From the NCBI GenBank assembly GCA_023425025.1, contig JAFADG010000050.1, positions 1 to 64,000 on the forward strand: 64,000 nucleotides of DNA. Reading direction: 5' to 3'. The notes beneath the pieces were generated by a model. That model was not told where the DNA came from. It was given only the letters and a program-made list of their open reading frames with translations, and ran no database searches. Below, piece by piece: positions 30,365 through 39,011 of the stretch. The translations under genes and the position numbers were made by a program. Source of the DNA: Bacillota bacterium (GTDB lineage: Bacteria; Bacillota; Clostridia; Christensenellales; Aristaeellaceae). Every line of letters starts with the position of its first letter. The stretch's first letter is position 1.

Positions 30365-31093
30365 TTGAAGGGTGCGCCCAAGACGATGCTGCGGATCGAT
30401 ACGACGCCGGTGCAGCAGATTACGAAGCAGCTGAAAGATTTTTTCGAGCCCAAGCAGATTGGCCAGATCATGGGGCGGGCGTTCAAGCGCACGGGGCAGC
30501 AGGTGCGGACCATGGTGGCCAGGGAAATACGGCAGGATTACAAGGTGGATTACGGGTATGCGCTGCACAGCATCGGGCTTCCGCAATTTAGAAGCGGGGA
30601 CGGGATTCAGAGCGTGATGCCGGTGTCAAACGCCAGGAAGAAGATCGCCAGGGCGGGCGGAAGCCATTTCTTCAAGGCGGTGGCAAGAAGCAGCAAGACA
30701 GGGCGGAAAATCACCGCCAAGCGCTTCCAAGCAATGGGTGCAAGGGGTGGTTATGCCGTGCAAGCGGCAGTTTTGAAAAGCGGGATGTCCGGGTTGCCGG
30801 CCAGCGGGGACAACGCGCATTTCATGGTATCGTCGGGAGCGAAGGAAGGGAACGTGTACGCCAAGAAGGGAGACGGCAGCACCTACATGGCTACACAGAC
30901 CTACCGGGCGAAGGATGGCAGCGTGAAAACGTACAAGGTCAAGAAGGCTTCCATCCGGCCGGCTGTGGGTATCGGCGTGCCGCAGATGCCCATGAACAGG
31001 AGTGCGGATACGATTCAAAAAAAGGCGCAGGAAATACTGATCAAGCGCACGCTGCATGAGGCGGAGCGGGAGCTTGAGAAGATGAAGAAGTAG
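30365..31093 (+). CDS. Minor tail protein Z family (GPZ-like)
   Basis: The 242-residue protein contains QLKDFFEPKQIGQIMGRAFK, RTGQQVRTMVAREIRQDYKV and a C-terminal AQEILIKRTLHEAERELEK, the layout of phage minor tail protein Z, a head-tail/tail completion protein. The reading frame opens with TTG behind GGGGGGGGATACG. An ATG eight codons on (MLRIDTTPVQQI) is an alternative. It is unusual in lying before the terminase genes rather than with the connector genes. Confidence 0.7.
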   Translation: MKGAPKTMLRIDTTPVQQITKQLKDFFEPKQIGQIMGRAFKRTGQQVRTMVAREIRQDYKVDYGYALHSIGLPQFRSGDGIQSVMPVSNARKKIARAGGSHFFKAVARSSKTGRKITAKRFQAMGARGGYAVQAAVLKSGMSGLPASGDNAHFMVSSGAKEGNVYAKKGDGSTYMATQTYRAKDGSVKTYKVKKASIRPAVGIGVPQMPMNRSADTIQKKAQEILIKRTLHEAERELEKMKK

Positions 31094-31118
31094 GGGACAG
31101 GCCTGGCCAGGGGGAAAC

Positions 31119-31164
31119 CCTCATCAGCCGCCAAGCGGCAGCTTCCCCCACCGGGGGGAAGCCT
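31119..31164 (+). repeat. Palindromic element, family B, copy 5
   Basis: CCTCATCAGCCGCC-AA-GCGGCAGC, then TTCCCCCACCGGGGGGAAGCCT, between the tail Z gene and the small terminase gene. Confidence 0.85.
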
Positions 31165-31170
31165 CTGAGA

Positions 31171-31196
31171 GCCGCCGCCCCGTGGGAGGGGAAGGC
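31171..31196 (+). repeat. Truncated family B element supplying a ribosome binding site
   Basis: GCCGCCGCCCCGTGGGAGGGGAAGG matches the right half of family B. Its GGGAGGGG is the only Shine-Dalgarno-like sequence before the TTG start at 31198. Confidence 0.6.
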
Positions 31197-31197
31197 G

Positions 31198-31752
31198 TTG
31201 GAAAGATGGTGCTCGGTGGAGGAGTTGGGGGAGCTGGTCGGGAAGTCGGACAGGCGGATACGGCAGATCGACAGTGAGTTGCCGGACAAGGAAAAGCTTT
31301 TGAAAAAGGGAGAGGGCGGGAAATACGACCTCTTCTTTTTTGTGAAGAAATGGACGGAATACAGCATCAAGCTGAAGGTCGGCGGAAAGCAGCTCAACCT
31401 GGAGGATGTGAAGGCCCAGCATGAACTTTTGAAGATGGAGCAAACGCAAATTGAGCTTGGAAAAACAAAGGGCGATATTTGCTCCACGGAGGAAGTTTAC
31501 AGGCTATGGGCCGATCTGGCCAGGACCGTTACCGGGAAGCTGATGTCCATACCATCCATGTTGGCGCCGCGGATCACCGGCCTTGAAAATACGGAAGTAG
31601 TGGAGGCGGCGATTGAAAGGGAGATACGGGACAGCCTGACCGCCATCAGCCGGACGCCGATGCCGAAGGGGTTGATAAAGGATGAACCTGCAAAGCCTTT
31701 GGGAAAGCACACTGGAAATGTTCCGGCCGCCGGAGCGGATGAAGGTGAGTGA
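31198..31752 (+). CDS. terS: Terminase small subunit (Nu1-like)
   Basis: The 184-residue protein starts at TTG (MERWCSVEELGELVGKSDRR), giving an N-terminal winged helix-turn-helix for pac/cos recognition. A helical oligomerisation part follows (VGGKQLNLEDVKAQHELLKM, LGKTKGDICSTEEVYRLWAD), typical of phage terminase small subunits paired with GpA-type large subunits. It overlaps the large subunit by 71 bases. Confidence 0.8.
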   Translation: MERWCSVEELGELVGKSDRRIRQIDSELPDKEKLLKKGEGGKYDLFFFVKKWTEYSIKLKVGGKQLNLEDVKAQHELLKMEQTQIELGKTKGDICSTEEVYRLWADLARTVTGKLMSIPSMLAPRITGLENTEVVEAAIEREIRDSLTAISRTPMPKGLIKDEPAKPLGKHTGNVPAAGADEGE

Positions 31753-33511
31753 GTGGGCGGAAAAAAACATCATCTTGCCGGGTGAATCCAGCGCGGAGCG
31801 TGGACCGTGGAGGAACAGCAGGGCGCCATATCAGGTGAAGGTCATGGACGCGCTGGTGGAACCGGGGATAAAAAAGATCGTGATCGTTGCCGGGTCGCAG
31901 ACGGGGAAAACGGCGGTAATGTTGATCATGATGCTGTACATCATCGCCATGGACCCGGGGCCGATGCTGTACATTCAGCCCACCAAGGATACGGTGAAGG
32001 ACTTTTCCACCCGGCGTGTCGCGCCGATGATCGCCCAATGCCCGGCTGTGGCCAATAAGGTGGCGGAAGCGAAAAGCCGGGACAGCAGCAATACGCTGTA
32101 TATGAAAACCTTTCCCGGGGGAAGCCTGGCGATGACCGGAGCGAACAGCCCGGCAGAGCTGGCCAGCCGGCCGATACGGTGGCTGTTCATGGATGAAATA
32201 GACAGGTTTCCCGACAGCGCCGGGACAGAAGGCGACCCGAAGAAGCTGGCGACGGCCCGGACCATCACCTTCTACAACAAAAAAATCGTTGATGGGTCTA
32301 CGCCCACGGATGAAAAAAGCCCCATTGAGGAGGAGTATGCCAGCGGCACCCAGGAGGAATGGCACAAGGAATGCCCTGGATGCAAACGGTACGTGTATCT
32401 GGTGTGGGAGCACATCCGGTTCGGGTATGAGGAATACAAGGACCGGAATGAAAAAACGCAGTACAAGGTGGAATGGGTGCTGTGGGAATGCCCGCATTGC
32501 AAGGGGATGTTCAAGGAAAGCGTTATGCTTCGCGCACCGGGAAAGTGGGTGGTGAACAATCCGAAAGCGGAGGAGGTGTGGAGCTTCCGCTTTTGCGCGT
32601 TCACCAGCCCATGGAACAAGTGGAAGGACATCGTGCTGGAATATTTGGAGGCCGGCAATGATGAAACGAAGCTGAAGCCATTTTACAATACGCGGTTAGG
32701 TGTGATTTACGACAAGCACCCGGAAACGGACGGGATGCCGGAAGTATTGTATGACAGGCGGGAGATTTACCCCAAGGAAGATGTGCCCAGGGGGGCTTTG
32801 GTGCTTACCATGGGGGTGGATGTGCAGGCCAACCGTCTGGAATATGAGGTGGTTGGCTGGGGATTTGAAGAGGAGAGTTGGGGGATACAGTATGGCATTA
32901 TCATGGGCAGTACGGAGCTTGCGGAGGTATGGACGGAACTGGACAAAGTAATTGATAAGGAGTGGACGGTGGAGGGCAGCAAGGCTTCCCTAAAAATAGC
33001 CGTCACCTTCGTGGACAGCGGATTCAGAACCGAAACCGTATACAAGGAATGCGCGAAGCGGACTGCGAAGCGGGTTTTCCCCGTCAAGGGCGAGGATGGG
33101 CCGGGCCGGGAATACTGCTACCTGAGCAAAACAAAATCCAAGCAGAATCTTTTCATTATCGGTGTCGATACCGGAAAAGAAGCGATACACAGCGCGGCAG
33201 AGGTGCAAGAGCCTGGGCCGCGCTTTTGTCATTGGCCCAAAGACCCGATGCGGGGATATGACAAGGACTATTTCAAGGGGATATACGCCGAAAAGCCGCA
33301 GGTACATATTCGCAGGGGGAAGGCAGTCATGGTATGGACAAAGGTTGGAAAGACCAGGAATGAGCCTTTGGACATACGCGATTACACGCGTGCCGCCTTC
33401 ATGAAGTTCCGGTGGCCATTGAAGGACATACGGGACCGGCTGTATCAGACAAAAACGGTGATGGCCAGGCCGAAAAAAAGCCAGCAGGTGAGCCGGGGTG
33501 TGACGCTGTAG
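31682..33511 (+). CDS. terL: Terminase large subunit, GpA family
   Basis: The 609-residue packaging motor has LPGESSAERGPWRNSRAPYQ, Walker A VAGSQTGKTAV (about residue 60), Walker B LFMDEIDRFPD (about 165), coupling SPWNKWKD, a zinc-like CPGCKRY/WECPHCKG part, and a C-terminal nuclease domain with LTMGVDVQANRLEYEVVGWG and VTFVDSGFRTETVY, whose Asp residues should bind metal. It is full length for the lambda GpA family. It packages phage DNA into the prohead with the small subunit upstream. Confidence 0.93.
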   Translation: MNLQSLWESTLEMFRPPERMKVSEWAEKNIILPGESSAERGPWRNSRAPYQVKVMDALVEPGIKKIVIVAGSQTGKTAVMLIMMLYIIAMDPGPMLYIQPTKDTVKDFSTRRVAPMIAQCPAVANKVAEAKSRDSSNTLYMKTFPGGSLAMTGANSPAELASRPIRWLFMDEIDRFPDSAGTEGDPKKLATARTITFYNKKIVDGSTPTDEKSPIEEEYASGTQEEWHKECPGCKRYVYLVWEHIRFGYEEYKDRNEKTQYKVEWVLWECPHCKGMFKESVMLRAPGKWVVNNPKAEEVWSFRFCAFTSPWNKWKDIVLEYLEAGNDETKLKPFYNTRLGVIYDKHPETDGMPEVLYDRREIYPKEDVPRGALVLTMGVDVQANRLEYEVVGWGFEEESWGIQYGIIMGSTELAEVWTELDKVIDKEWTVEGSKASLKIAVTFVDSGFRTETVYKECAKRTAKRVFPVKGEDGPGREYCYLSKTKSKQNLFIIGVDTGKEAIHSAAEVQEPGPRFCHWPKDPMRGYDKDYFKGIYAEKPQVHIRRGKAVMVWTKVGKTRNEPLDIRDYTRAAFMKFRWPLKDIRDRLYQTKTVMARPKKSQQVSRGVTL

Positions 33512-33520
33512 AGGGTCGGC

Positions 33521-33566
33521 AATCCTCAGTCACGCTTCGCGTGACAGCTCCTTTCAAAAGGAGCCT
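33521..33566 (+). repeat. Palindromic element, family A, copy 7
   Basis: AATCCTCAGTCACGC...GCGTGACAGCTCC...AGGAGCCT, ten bases behind the terminase stop codon. Confidence 0.9.
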
Positions 33567-33589
33567 ATAAACGGAAAGGGGGAAGAAAT

Positions 33590-33814
33590 TTGACGCTGAC
33601 GTTTGCCAAAGAAATGCAGGCCGCCTATTACGAATGCGAACGGGTATTGGTCAAGGGAACGGTGAAGAGCTACAAAATCGGGAACCGGGAACTGACCAGG
33701 CTGGACCTGGAGGACATCCGCAAGGGACAAGCCTTTTATGACAAGCAGGTGGCTGTGCTGGAAGGTACCGCAAACGGAAGATCGGGAAGAATGGTGGTGC
33801 CGCGTGACTTATGA
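33590..33814 (+). CDS. Small head-completion-type protein (gpW/DUF6148-like)
   Basis: The 74-residue protein starts at TTG behind GGGGGAAGAAAT. Its pattern (MTLTFAKEMQAAYYECERVL, VKSYKIGNRELTRLDLEDI) is like the small proteins found between terminase and portal in many prophages, which join the head to the tail connector. Its end overlaps the portal start by four bases. Confidence 0.7.
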   Translation: MTLTFAKEMQAAYYECERVLVKGTVKSYKIGNRELTRLDLEDIRKGQAFYDKQVAVLEGTANGRSGRMVVPRDL

Positions 33815-35475
33815 GTAAAGCACAAGAGAAAATGGGCATTCCTTTGGCGGAAGCCAATCCCCCCTCGCCTGCGGCGGGAGCTCCTTTCGAAAGGAGCCTA
33901 TCCGGAAGCTACGCATCTGAGAGCATGCAGCCCAGGCGGGTATACCGGCGCGTGATGCTGGGCGGCGGATACGGGAACTATGGCGGGAACACCACCAAGA
34001 CGGCGGTGCTGGGATGGAACACCAACGCGGGCAGCGCGCAGGATGATATTGACGTAAACGCCGCCCAGCTGCGGCAGCGGTCGCGGGATTTGGACGCCGG
34101 TGGCGGGATTGCCCGCGGCGCGAACGTGACCATGGCCACCAGCGTGGTGGGGCCGGGGCTCATGCCCAAGCCCAAGCCCAAAATCAAGGTGCTGGGGCTG
34201 AACGAAACAGCCGCCGAAGAATGGGCGGAAATCTGCCTGAACGAGTTTGAGGTGTGGGCGGGCGACAAGATGTGCAGCGCCGACCTTCAGGCGGATTTTT
34301 ATCAGTTGCAGCAGCTGGCGATGCGGAGCCAGCTTTTAAGCGGCGATTGCTTTGCGCTGATGCCCATGTTCCCGGTACCGGGAACGCCGTATACAACACA
34401 TGTGCGGCTGCTGGAGGCGGACAGGATCTGCACGCCGGAGAGCGGCGGGGAAAGCACGGTCAAGGACCTGGAGAACGGCGGCAAGATTGTGGACGGGGTG
34501 GAGATCGACAAGCAGGGCATTGTGAAAGCCTTTCATATTTCCGAGCGGCACCCGCTGGCATCGGGCGGGAGCGGGGAGGACAAGAATGTACGGGTGGAGG
34601 CGTACGGGAAGGATACGGGCATGCCCAACGTGCTGCACATGATACGGTTTGAGCGGCCGGAGCAGCGGAGAGGCGTTCCCTTCATCGCCGCCATGATCAT
34701 CACCCTCAAGCAGATGACCAGGTATACCGAGGCGGAGCTGATGGCTTGTGTGGTCAACAGCTTTTTTACTGTGTTCATTCAACAGAAGTCTGATATGGCT
34801 GGCGTACCGGGAGGCATGGAGGATGTTGTTGCGGACGGAAACCGGATCACCCAGGATGAGGATAAGATTGAAATGGGTCCAGGGGCGATTATCAAGTTAA
34901 AGCCCGGCGAAGAGATCAATACGGCTAATCCAGGCCGGCCTAACAGCAATTTTGAAAAGTATGTGGAATCCATGTGCATACTGATCGCTTCCAGCCTGGG
35001 GATACCCAAATCCATCCTGCTGAAAAAGTTTGAAAGCAACTATACCGCCGCGCGGGGAGAATTATTGGAGTTCTGGAAGGAAGTAAAAACATGGCGCAGC
35101 GGTTTCGTTCGGGACTTTTGCCAGCCGGCGTATGAGGCGTTTTTGGCGGAAGCGGTGGCGCTGGGAAGGATTCAGGCGCCGGGCTTCTTTGAGGACAAGG
35201 CCATACGGAAGGCCTGGAGCAAAGCGGACTGGATCGGGACCACCATGGGGCAGATCGACCCGCTGAAGGAAGTCAAAGCGGCTAGGGAACGCATGGCGGC
35301 CGGCATCAGCACCGGAGAGAGGGAGGCTGCCGAGAACAACGGCAGCGATTTCAAAGAAAACATGCGGCAGCGGGCCATGGAAATGGCCATGGAGATCAGC
35401 CAGACCGGAGGGAATGATAAGGCGGATGGGAAAAAGACGCCGGAAGATGAGGATGAGGAGGACACAGAAGAATGA
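33811..35475 (+). CDS. Portal protein, lambda family
   Basis: The 554-residue protein forms the DNA-entry ring. Typical parts are AVLGWNTNAGSAQDDIDVNA, NVTMATSVVGPGLMPKPKPK, LLSGDCFALMPMF, HVRLLEADRICTPESGGE and IMIITLKQMTRYTEAELMA-type helices. Residues about 15-31 (ANPPSPAAGAPFERSLSG) come from a family A palindromic element in a different reading frame from the other copies. It lies in the flexible N-terminus and leaves the fold intact. The stop overlaps the next start (ATGA). Confidence 0.92.
   Translation: MSKAQEKMGIPLAEANPPSPAAGAPFERSLSGSYASESMQPRRVYRRVMLGGGYGNYGGNTTKTAVLGWNTNAGSAQDDIDVNAAQLRQRSRDLDAGGGIARGANVTMATSVVGPGLMPKPKPKIKVLGLNETAAEEWAEICLNEFEVWAGDKMCSADLQADFYQLQQLAMRSQLLSGDCFALMPMFPVPGTPYTTHVRLLEADRICTPESGGESTVKDLENGGKIVDGVEIDKQGIVKAFHISERHPLASGGSGEDKNVRVEAYGKDTGMPNVLHMIRFERPEQRRGVPFIAAMIITLKQMTRYTEAELMACVVNSFFTVFIQQKSDMAGVPGGMEDVVADGNRITQDEDKIEMGPGAIIKLKPGEEINTANPGRPNSNFEKYVESMCILIASSLGIPKSILLKKFESNYTAARGELLEFWKEVKTWRSGFVRDFCQPAYEAFLAEAVALGRIQAPGFFEDKAIRKAWSKADWIGTTMGQIDPLKEVKAARERMAAGISTGEREAAENNGSDFKENMRQRAMEMAMEISQTGGNDKADGKKTPEDEDEEDTEE
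33856..33899 (+). repeat. Palindromic element, family A, copy 8 (inside portal gene)
   Basis: AATCCCCCCTCGCC...GCGGCGGGAGCTCC...AGGAGCCT. Here it is read as NPPSPAAGAPFERSL, a different frame of the element from that in copies 4, 5 and 9. Confidence 0.88.
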
Positions 35476-36638
35476 GCCAACTTGTGCGCATGCAGATCAG
35501 CAGCATGATGAAGGCGGAAGATGTCGGGGAAATTTTCATCAACGGCATCATTTATCCGTACAAATATGATTCGTCGGTCACGGCAAAGGAAACCAGGGAA
35601 GCCATTGCCAAGGTGAAAAACGCGAAGAAGCTGAAGGTTCACATCAATAGCCCCGGAGGCGTCGTTACCGAAGCTGTGGACATCATGGACCAGATCAAGG
35701 AGCATACCGCCACGGAAAAGCATGTGCATGTGGTGATGGCCGACAGCGCGGCCACCCTCATTATTCTTGTGGGCACGCATGTTTCCATGATTGAGGGCGG
35801 GGAAATCATGATCCACCGGCCAACGGCCGGCAGTTGGGGCAATGCCGACGATATGCTGCGGGAGCATGGGGTGCTTGCCGCCAAGGAAAAAGAGTTTTGC
35901 GCCATGTACGCCGCTTTTTGCAAGCAGCCGGAAAGCGACGTATGGGAAAAGATGAAAAAGGAAACCTGGTTCACCGCCCAGCAGGCCAAGGATTACGGGT
36001 TTGTGCATGAAGTCATCAAGGTGGTGGATGAGGGGAAGCAAACCATGCTCACCAGGGGGCAAATGGTTATGCTGGGGTACCAGAATGTGCCGGAATGGGT
36101 GATGAACCGGCTGCCGGAGAAGGAAGAAGCGGGGAGCGTCCAATCCTCACCCGCCTTTGGCGGGAGCTCCTTTCAAAAGGAGCCAATAACTGCGGGAAGC
36201 GCGGCGAAAGCAGCGTTTTCAAATAAAGAGAACAAGGGGGAAAAGAAACCTATGACTATGGAGGAAATGCGCAGCCAGCATGGTGATCTGGTAATGCAGA
36301 TTGAAAACGAGGCCAAGAAGGCCGGCGCCGCGGAGGAGCGGGCCAGGATGCAGGCATTGGACGAGGTGGCGGCGCCGGGGTACGAAAAGATGATCAAGGA
36401 AGCCAAATATGGCGAAAAGATCATGACCGCGCCGGAGGTGGCCATGCAGATCGTCAGAGCGCAGATGGGCCAAGGGAAAGCCTACCTTGACACCAGAACG
36501 GCGGAAACGGCGAAGATGCAGGAAGTACCTGCCGCATCGGATCCCGGTAAGCCCGGCGACAAGGCGGAAATGGAGAAATACGCCGCGATGATGGCCGATA
36601 TGGCCCCGGACCGCAGCACCGTCAGGTCCGCACAGTAA
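35472..36638 (+). CDS. ClpP-type head maturation protease fused to a scaffold-like domain
   Basis: Residues 1-205 are a ClpP-like protease: VHINSPGGVVTEAVDIMDQI, nucleophile Ser in VMADSAATLIILVGTH, and His in IMIHRPTAGSWG. The C-terminal 150 residues (MTMEEMRSQHGDLVMQIENE, KAGAAEERARMQALDEVAAP) are a charged helical scaffold-like part. The junction (residues about 224-239) is a family A element read as QSSPAFGGSSFQKEP. The protease should process the prohead and remove scaffold. The portal precedes it and the decoration and capsid genes follow. Confidence 0.9.
   Translation: MSQLVRMQISSMMKAEDVGEIFINGIIYPYKYDSSVTAKETREAIAKVKNAKKLKVHINSPGGVVTEAVDIMDQIKEHTATEKHVHVVMADSAATLIILVGTHVSMIEGGEIMIHRPTAGSWGNADDMLREHGVLAAKEKEFCAMYAAFCKQPESDVWEKMKKETWFTAQQAKDYGFVHEVIKVVDEGKQTMLTRGQMVMLGYQNVPEWVMNRLPEKEEAGSVQSSPAFGGSSFQKEPITAGSAAKAAFSNKENKGEKKPMTMEEMRSQHGDLVMQIENEAKKAGAAEERARMQALDEVAAPGYEKMIKEAKYGEKIMTAPEVAMQIVRAQMGQGKAYLDTRTAETAKMQEVPAASDPGKPGDKAEMEKYAAMMADMAPDRSTVRSAQ
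36142..36184 (+). repeat. Palindromic element, family A, copy 9 (in frame in head protease)
   Basis: AATCCTCACCCGCC-TTT-GGCGGGAGCTCC...AGGAGCC, identical to copy 5 for nearly its whole length. It sits at the protease-scaffold boundary. Confidence 0.92.
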
Positions 36639-36671
36639 GGAACAAGCGCATAGCGCGGAAGGGAGATCATT

Positions 36672-37094
36672 ATGGGGAATCTTTATGGAACGATAGCCAC
36701 AAGCACCCCGCAAAGCCTGCTGGCTGATCCTGTTGGGGCGGTACGTAAGGCTGTAGCCGTTACGCTGGGTAGCGGGAAGCTTACCCGCGGCATTGTGATG
36801 GTGAGGAATGCCGATGGCCTGTATGAGCCGGCCACGGCGGCTACGCTGATTGCCGGCAGCATCGCCGCGGTGCTTGCTGACGATGTGGAAACCGGGCTGG
36901 TAACGGAGGGCACGGCGCCTGCGGCCACCGCGTGGTTCAGGGGACGGTTCATCCGTGGTGCTGTCAAGCTGGCCTCCGGCGCGCTGCCTGCCGCAAAGCA
37001 TGGCGTGCTGAACGGCATGGGGATCATGCTGGAGGAATTCGTTCCCGCGGCCGGCGCGGAAAGCACGTTCAATAATGTGATCGACGAAGGTTAA
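36672..37094 (+). CDS. Head decoration protein
   Basis: The 140-residue protein (MGNLYGTIATSTPQSLLADP, RGIVMVRNADGLYEPATAAT, GSIAAVLADDVETG) matches the short Ala/Gly-rich decoration proteins (family of lambda gpD type HDPD) placed between protease and major capsid genes. It probably stabilises the outside of the capsid. GCGGAAGGGAGATCATT precedes the ATG. Confidence 0.75.
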   Translation: MGNLYGTIATSTPQSLLADPVGAVRKAVAVTLGSGKLTRGIVMVRNADGLYEPATAATLIAGSIAAVLADDVETGLVTEGTAPAATAWFRGRFIRGAVKLASGALPAAKHGVLNGMGIMLEEFVPAAGAESTFNNVIDEG

Positions 37095-37097
37095 GGT

Positions 37098-37151
37098 ATT
37101 GCGCTGCGGCGCAACCAAAGGGATTTCCGGTCGCCCTTTGGAAACCTTCGG
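37098..37151 (+). repeat. Palindromic element, family C, copy 2
   Basis: ATTGCGCTGCGGCGCAACC, then AAAGGGATTTCCGGTCGCCC and TTTGGAAACCTTCGGG, directly behind the decoration gene. The first hairpin differs in sequence from copy 1 but keeps its pairing. Confidence 0.88.
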
Positions 37152-37242
37152 GCCGGTGCAAAAGCATACGGTCTGAAATCGGAAGCCTATGATGCCGCCT
37201 GGGGCGGTTTTTTCATGTTCAAATTTGATTGGAGGAAAGCGT

Positions 37243-38277
37243 ATGGCTATTGATATCAACAACCCGTTGTTTCAGCTTCAGGCGGTCAAGAAGATGAAGC
37301 CCATTTCCAGGGTACTGACGGAAATGTTCCTGTCGGAAGGCCGGGCGGTACCCCAGGAAATCGCCATCTGGGATGTGAAGAAGGGACAGAACAGGATGGC
37401 GCCCTTCGTGCACAAGAACGCCGGAGGCGTTGTCACCGGCCGGACCGGATTCCAGACGGAAAAGATCGAGTTCCCGAAGATCGCGCCGGAACGGGTGGTG
37501 GAGGTGGAGGACATTTCCACCAGGCAATTCGGTGAAGGCATCATCAGCGACAGGACGCCGCAGCAGCGGGAAATGGAGTTGATGGCGGAAGACCTGAACG
37601 ATGTGCGGGAAATGATCGCCTGCACCAAGGAATGGATGGTCAGCAAGATCCTTTTCGAAGGCAAGTTGGACCTTCTGGTTTATGTGGACGGCGGCAGGGT
37701 GGTGGAAGCTCCGGATTGGGTGGACTTTAACTTCACCAATATTTTCACACCGGATACCGGCTGGGATGAAGGCGGCGATGTGCTGGGCGATATGAAGGAC
37801 ATGCATCAGATGGTTTTGCAGGGCCAAGGCTCTGTGGAAATCATTGTGATGGCCCAGGACGTGTCGGCAGCCATGCTCAGCAATGAAGCGTATCTCAAAA
37901 AGTTGGACACCATGAATTTTAACGCCGGGTTGATCAACCAGGCGTTCCGGGGTGACAGCCTGCTGTACCTGGGCAAGAACCATTTGGGTGTGGACATGTA
38001 CGAATTCAGCGGCACGGTGATGGACTACACCGGCAACGCTGTCAAGCTGATCCCGGACGGCACGGTACTGACGGGCAGCCGGAAGATGCTCAAGAGCCTG
38101 TACGGTATCATCACCCAGGTGGAAACGCCCAACGGCCCCCACAAATCTTATGTGGAGAAGGAAGTACCGCTTCGGTATTCCGATATCGGCAGCAATAGCA
38201 CGAAACAGCGCCTGACCAGCCGGCCCATCATCATGCCCACGAATGTGGACGGGTGGGCCATTGGCCATGTGCTGTAA
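37243..38277 (+). CDS. Major capsid protein, lambda gpE-like family
   Basis: I start at MAIDINNPLFQLQAV behind GATTGGAGGAAAGCGT. The upstream 18 codons are untranslated leader. The 344-residue protein has family features (VLTEMFLSEGRAVPQEIAIW, TEKIEFPKIAPERVVEVEDI, DRTPQQREMELMAEDLNDV, a C-terminal RPIIMPTNVDGWAIGHVL). It forms the capsid shell and should be the most highly expressed late gene, in line with its strong ribosome binding site. Confidence 0.92.
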   Translation: MAIDINNPLFQLQAVKKMKPISRVLTEMFLSEGRAVPQEIAIWDVKKGQNRMAPFVHKNAGGVVTGRTGFQTEKIEFPKIAPERVVEVEDISTRQFGEGIISDRTPQQREMELMAEDLNDVREMIACTKEWMVSKILFEGKLDLLVYVDGGRVVEAPDWVDFNFTNIFTPDTGWDEGGDVLGDMKDMHQMVLQGQGSVEIIVMAQDVSAAMLSNEAYLKKLDTMNFNAGLINQAFRGDSLLYLGKNHLGVDMYEFSGTVMDYTGNAVKLIPDGTVLTGSRKMLKSLYGIITQVETPNGPHKSYVEKEVPLRYSDIGSNSTKQRLTSRPIIMPTNVDGWAIGHVL

Positions 38278-38286
38278 GGAGGGCTT

Positions 38287-38733
38287 ATGATCTACGCAAA
38301 GCATCATGTCAAGTACAGGGGGAAGAGGTATCTTCCTGGAAAAGCACTGCCGGACGGGATGACGGACAAGGAGTGGGAGCGCCTGCAAAGGCTTGGCGCT
38401 ATTGAAACCGTTCACGATCCGGTGGAGGTAGTGCTGGAGGATGAACAGGAGGATTCCGGGGAAGAGGATACCCGGCAGGAGGATTCCGGGGAAGAGGGCA
38501 CAGGGGGAGCACCTCATCAGCCGGCTGCGCCGGCAGTTTCCCCTCAAAGGGAAGCCTCTGACAAGACGGACAATCCTCCGCCGCCTGCGGGTGGCACCTC
38601 CTTTCAAAAGGAGACTGAGGTAAAGAAAGCTGTGCCGGGCAAGACCACCAAGCGGGGCGGCAAGAAGGTGAAGGCTGATGAAGCCGGAGATCTGGACGCG
38701 ATAGCCGCCGCCAACACTGTGGTGGAAAAATAA
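38287..38733 (+). CDS. Small head protein with two in-frame palindromic elements
   Basis: Residues 1-45 (MIYAKHHVKYRGKRYLPGKA, MTDKEWERLQRLGAIE) look like a folded head-completion protein. Residues 50-75 are an acidic linker with the repeat QEDSGEE. A family B element (HQPAAPAVSPQREAS) and a family A element (NPPPPAGGTSFQKE) follow in frame, then a Lys/Ala-rich tail. More than a fifth of the protein comes from the elements. Its role between capsid and connector genes is not known. Confidence 0.65.
   Translation: MIYAKHHVKYRGKRYLPGKALPDGMTDKEWERLQRLGAIETVHDPVEVVLEDEQEDSGEEDTRQEDSGEEGTGGAPHQPAAPAVSPQREASDKTDNPPPPAGGTSFQKETEVKKAVPGKTTKRGGKKVKADEAGDLDAIAAANTVVEK
38512..38557 (+). repeat. Palindromic element, family B, copy 6 (in frame)
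   Basis: CCTCATCAGCCGGC-TGC-GCCGGCAG, then TTTCCCCTCAAAGGGAAGCCT. It encodes HQPAAPAVSPQREAS, close to the family B peptide of copy 3. Confidence 0.88.
38572..38616 (+). repeat. Palindromic element, family A, copy 10 (in frame)
   Basis: AATCCTCCGCCGCC...GGGTGGCACCTCC...AGGAGACT, more diverged than other copies. It encodes NPPPPAGGTSFQKET, with the conserved SFQKE. Confidence 0.85.
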
Positions 38734-38750
38734 GCGAAGGAGGATCAACC

Positions 38751-39011
38751 ATGGCCATCAGGATGGTGCAAGACTATGGCCGGTGGAAGAAGGGTGATGT
38801 GATCACCCCCACCGGGGGGCTTGCGGAAAGGCTGGTTGGGCAGGGGAAGGCGGTGCCGGTCAAGGCGCCGCCTTCTGCGCGTGTGCCGGAGCAGCAGGAG
38901 GAGAAGGAAGCGCCTGCTGCCAGCAAGGCGGAGGATATGCCGGCCAGGGGCCGGGGGAACAAGCGCAAGGAACCGGACCCGGCAAGCGCGCAGGAGGCGG
39001 ATGCGCTATGA
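38751..39011 (+). CDS. Small head-tail connector-region protein
   Basis: AAGGAGGATCAACC precedes the ATG. Residues 1-40 (MAIRMVQDYGRWKKGDVITP) resemble small SH3-like phage head proteins. The rest is a charged Ala/Pro/Glu tail (PEQQEEKEAPAASKAEDMPA). Exact role unknown. Confidence 0.6.
   Translation: MAIRMVQDYGRWKKGDVITPTGGLAERLVGQGKAVPVKAPPSARVPEQQEEKEAPAASKAEDMPARGRGNKRKEPDPASAQEADAL

Noticed and set aside
37219..38748. 509-residue minus-strand ORF opposite the capsid gene
   Set aside because: Shadow frame of the major capsid gene, with no ribosome binding site and no plausible domains.
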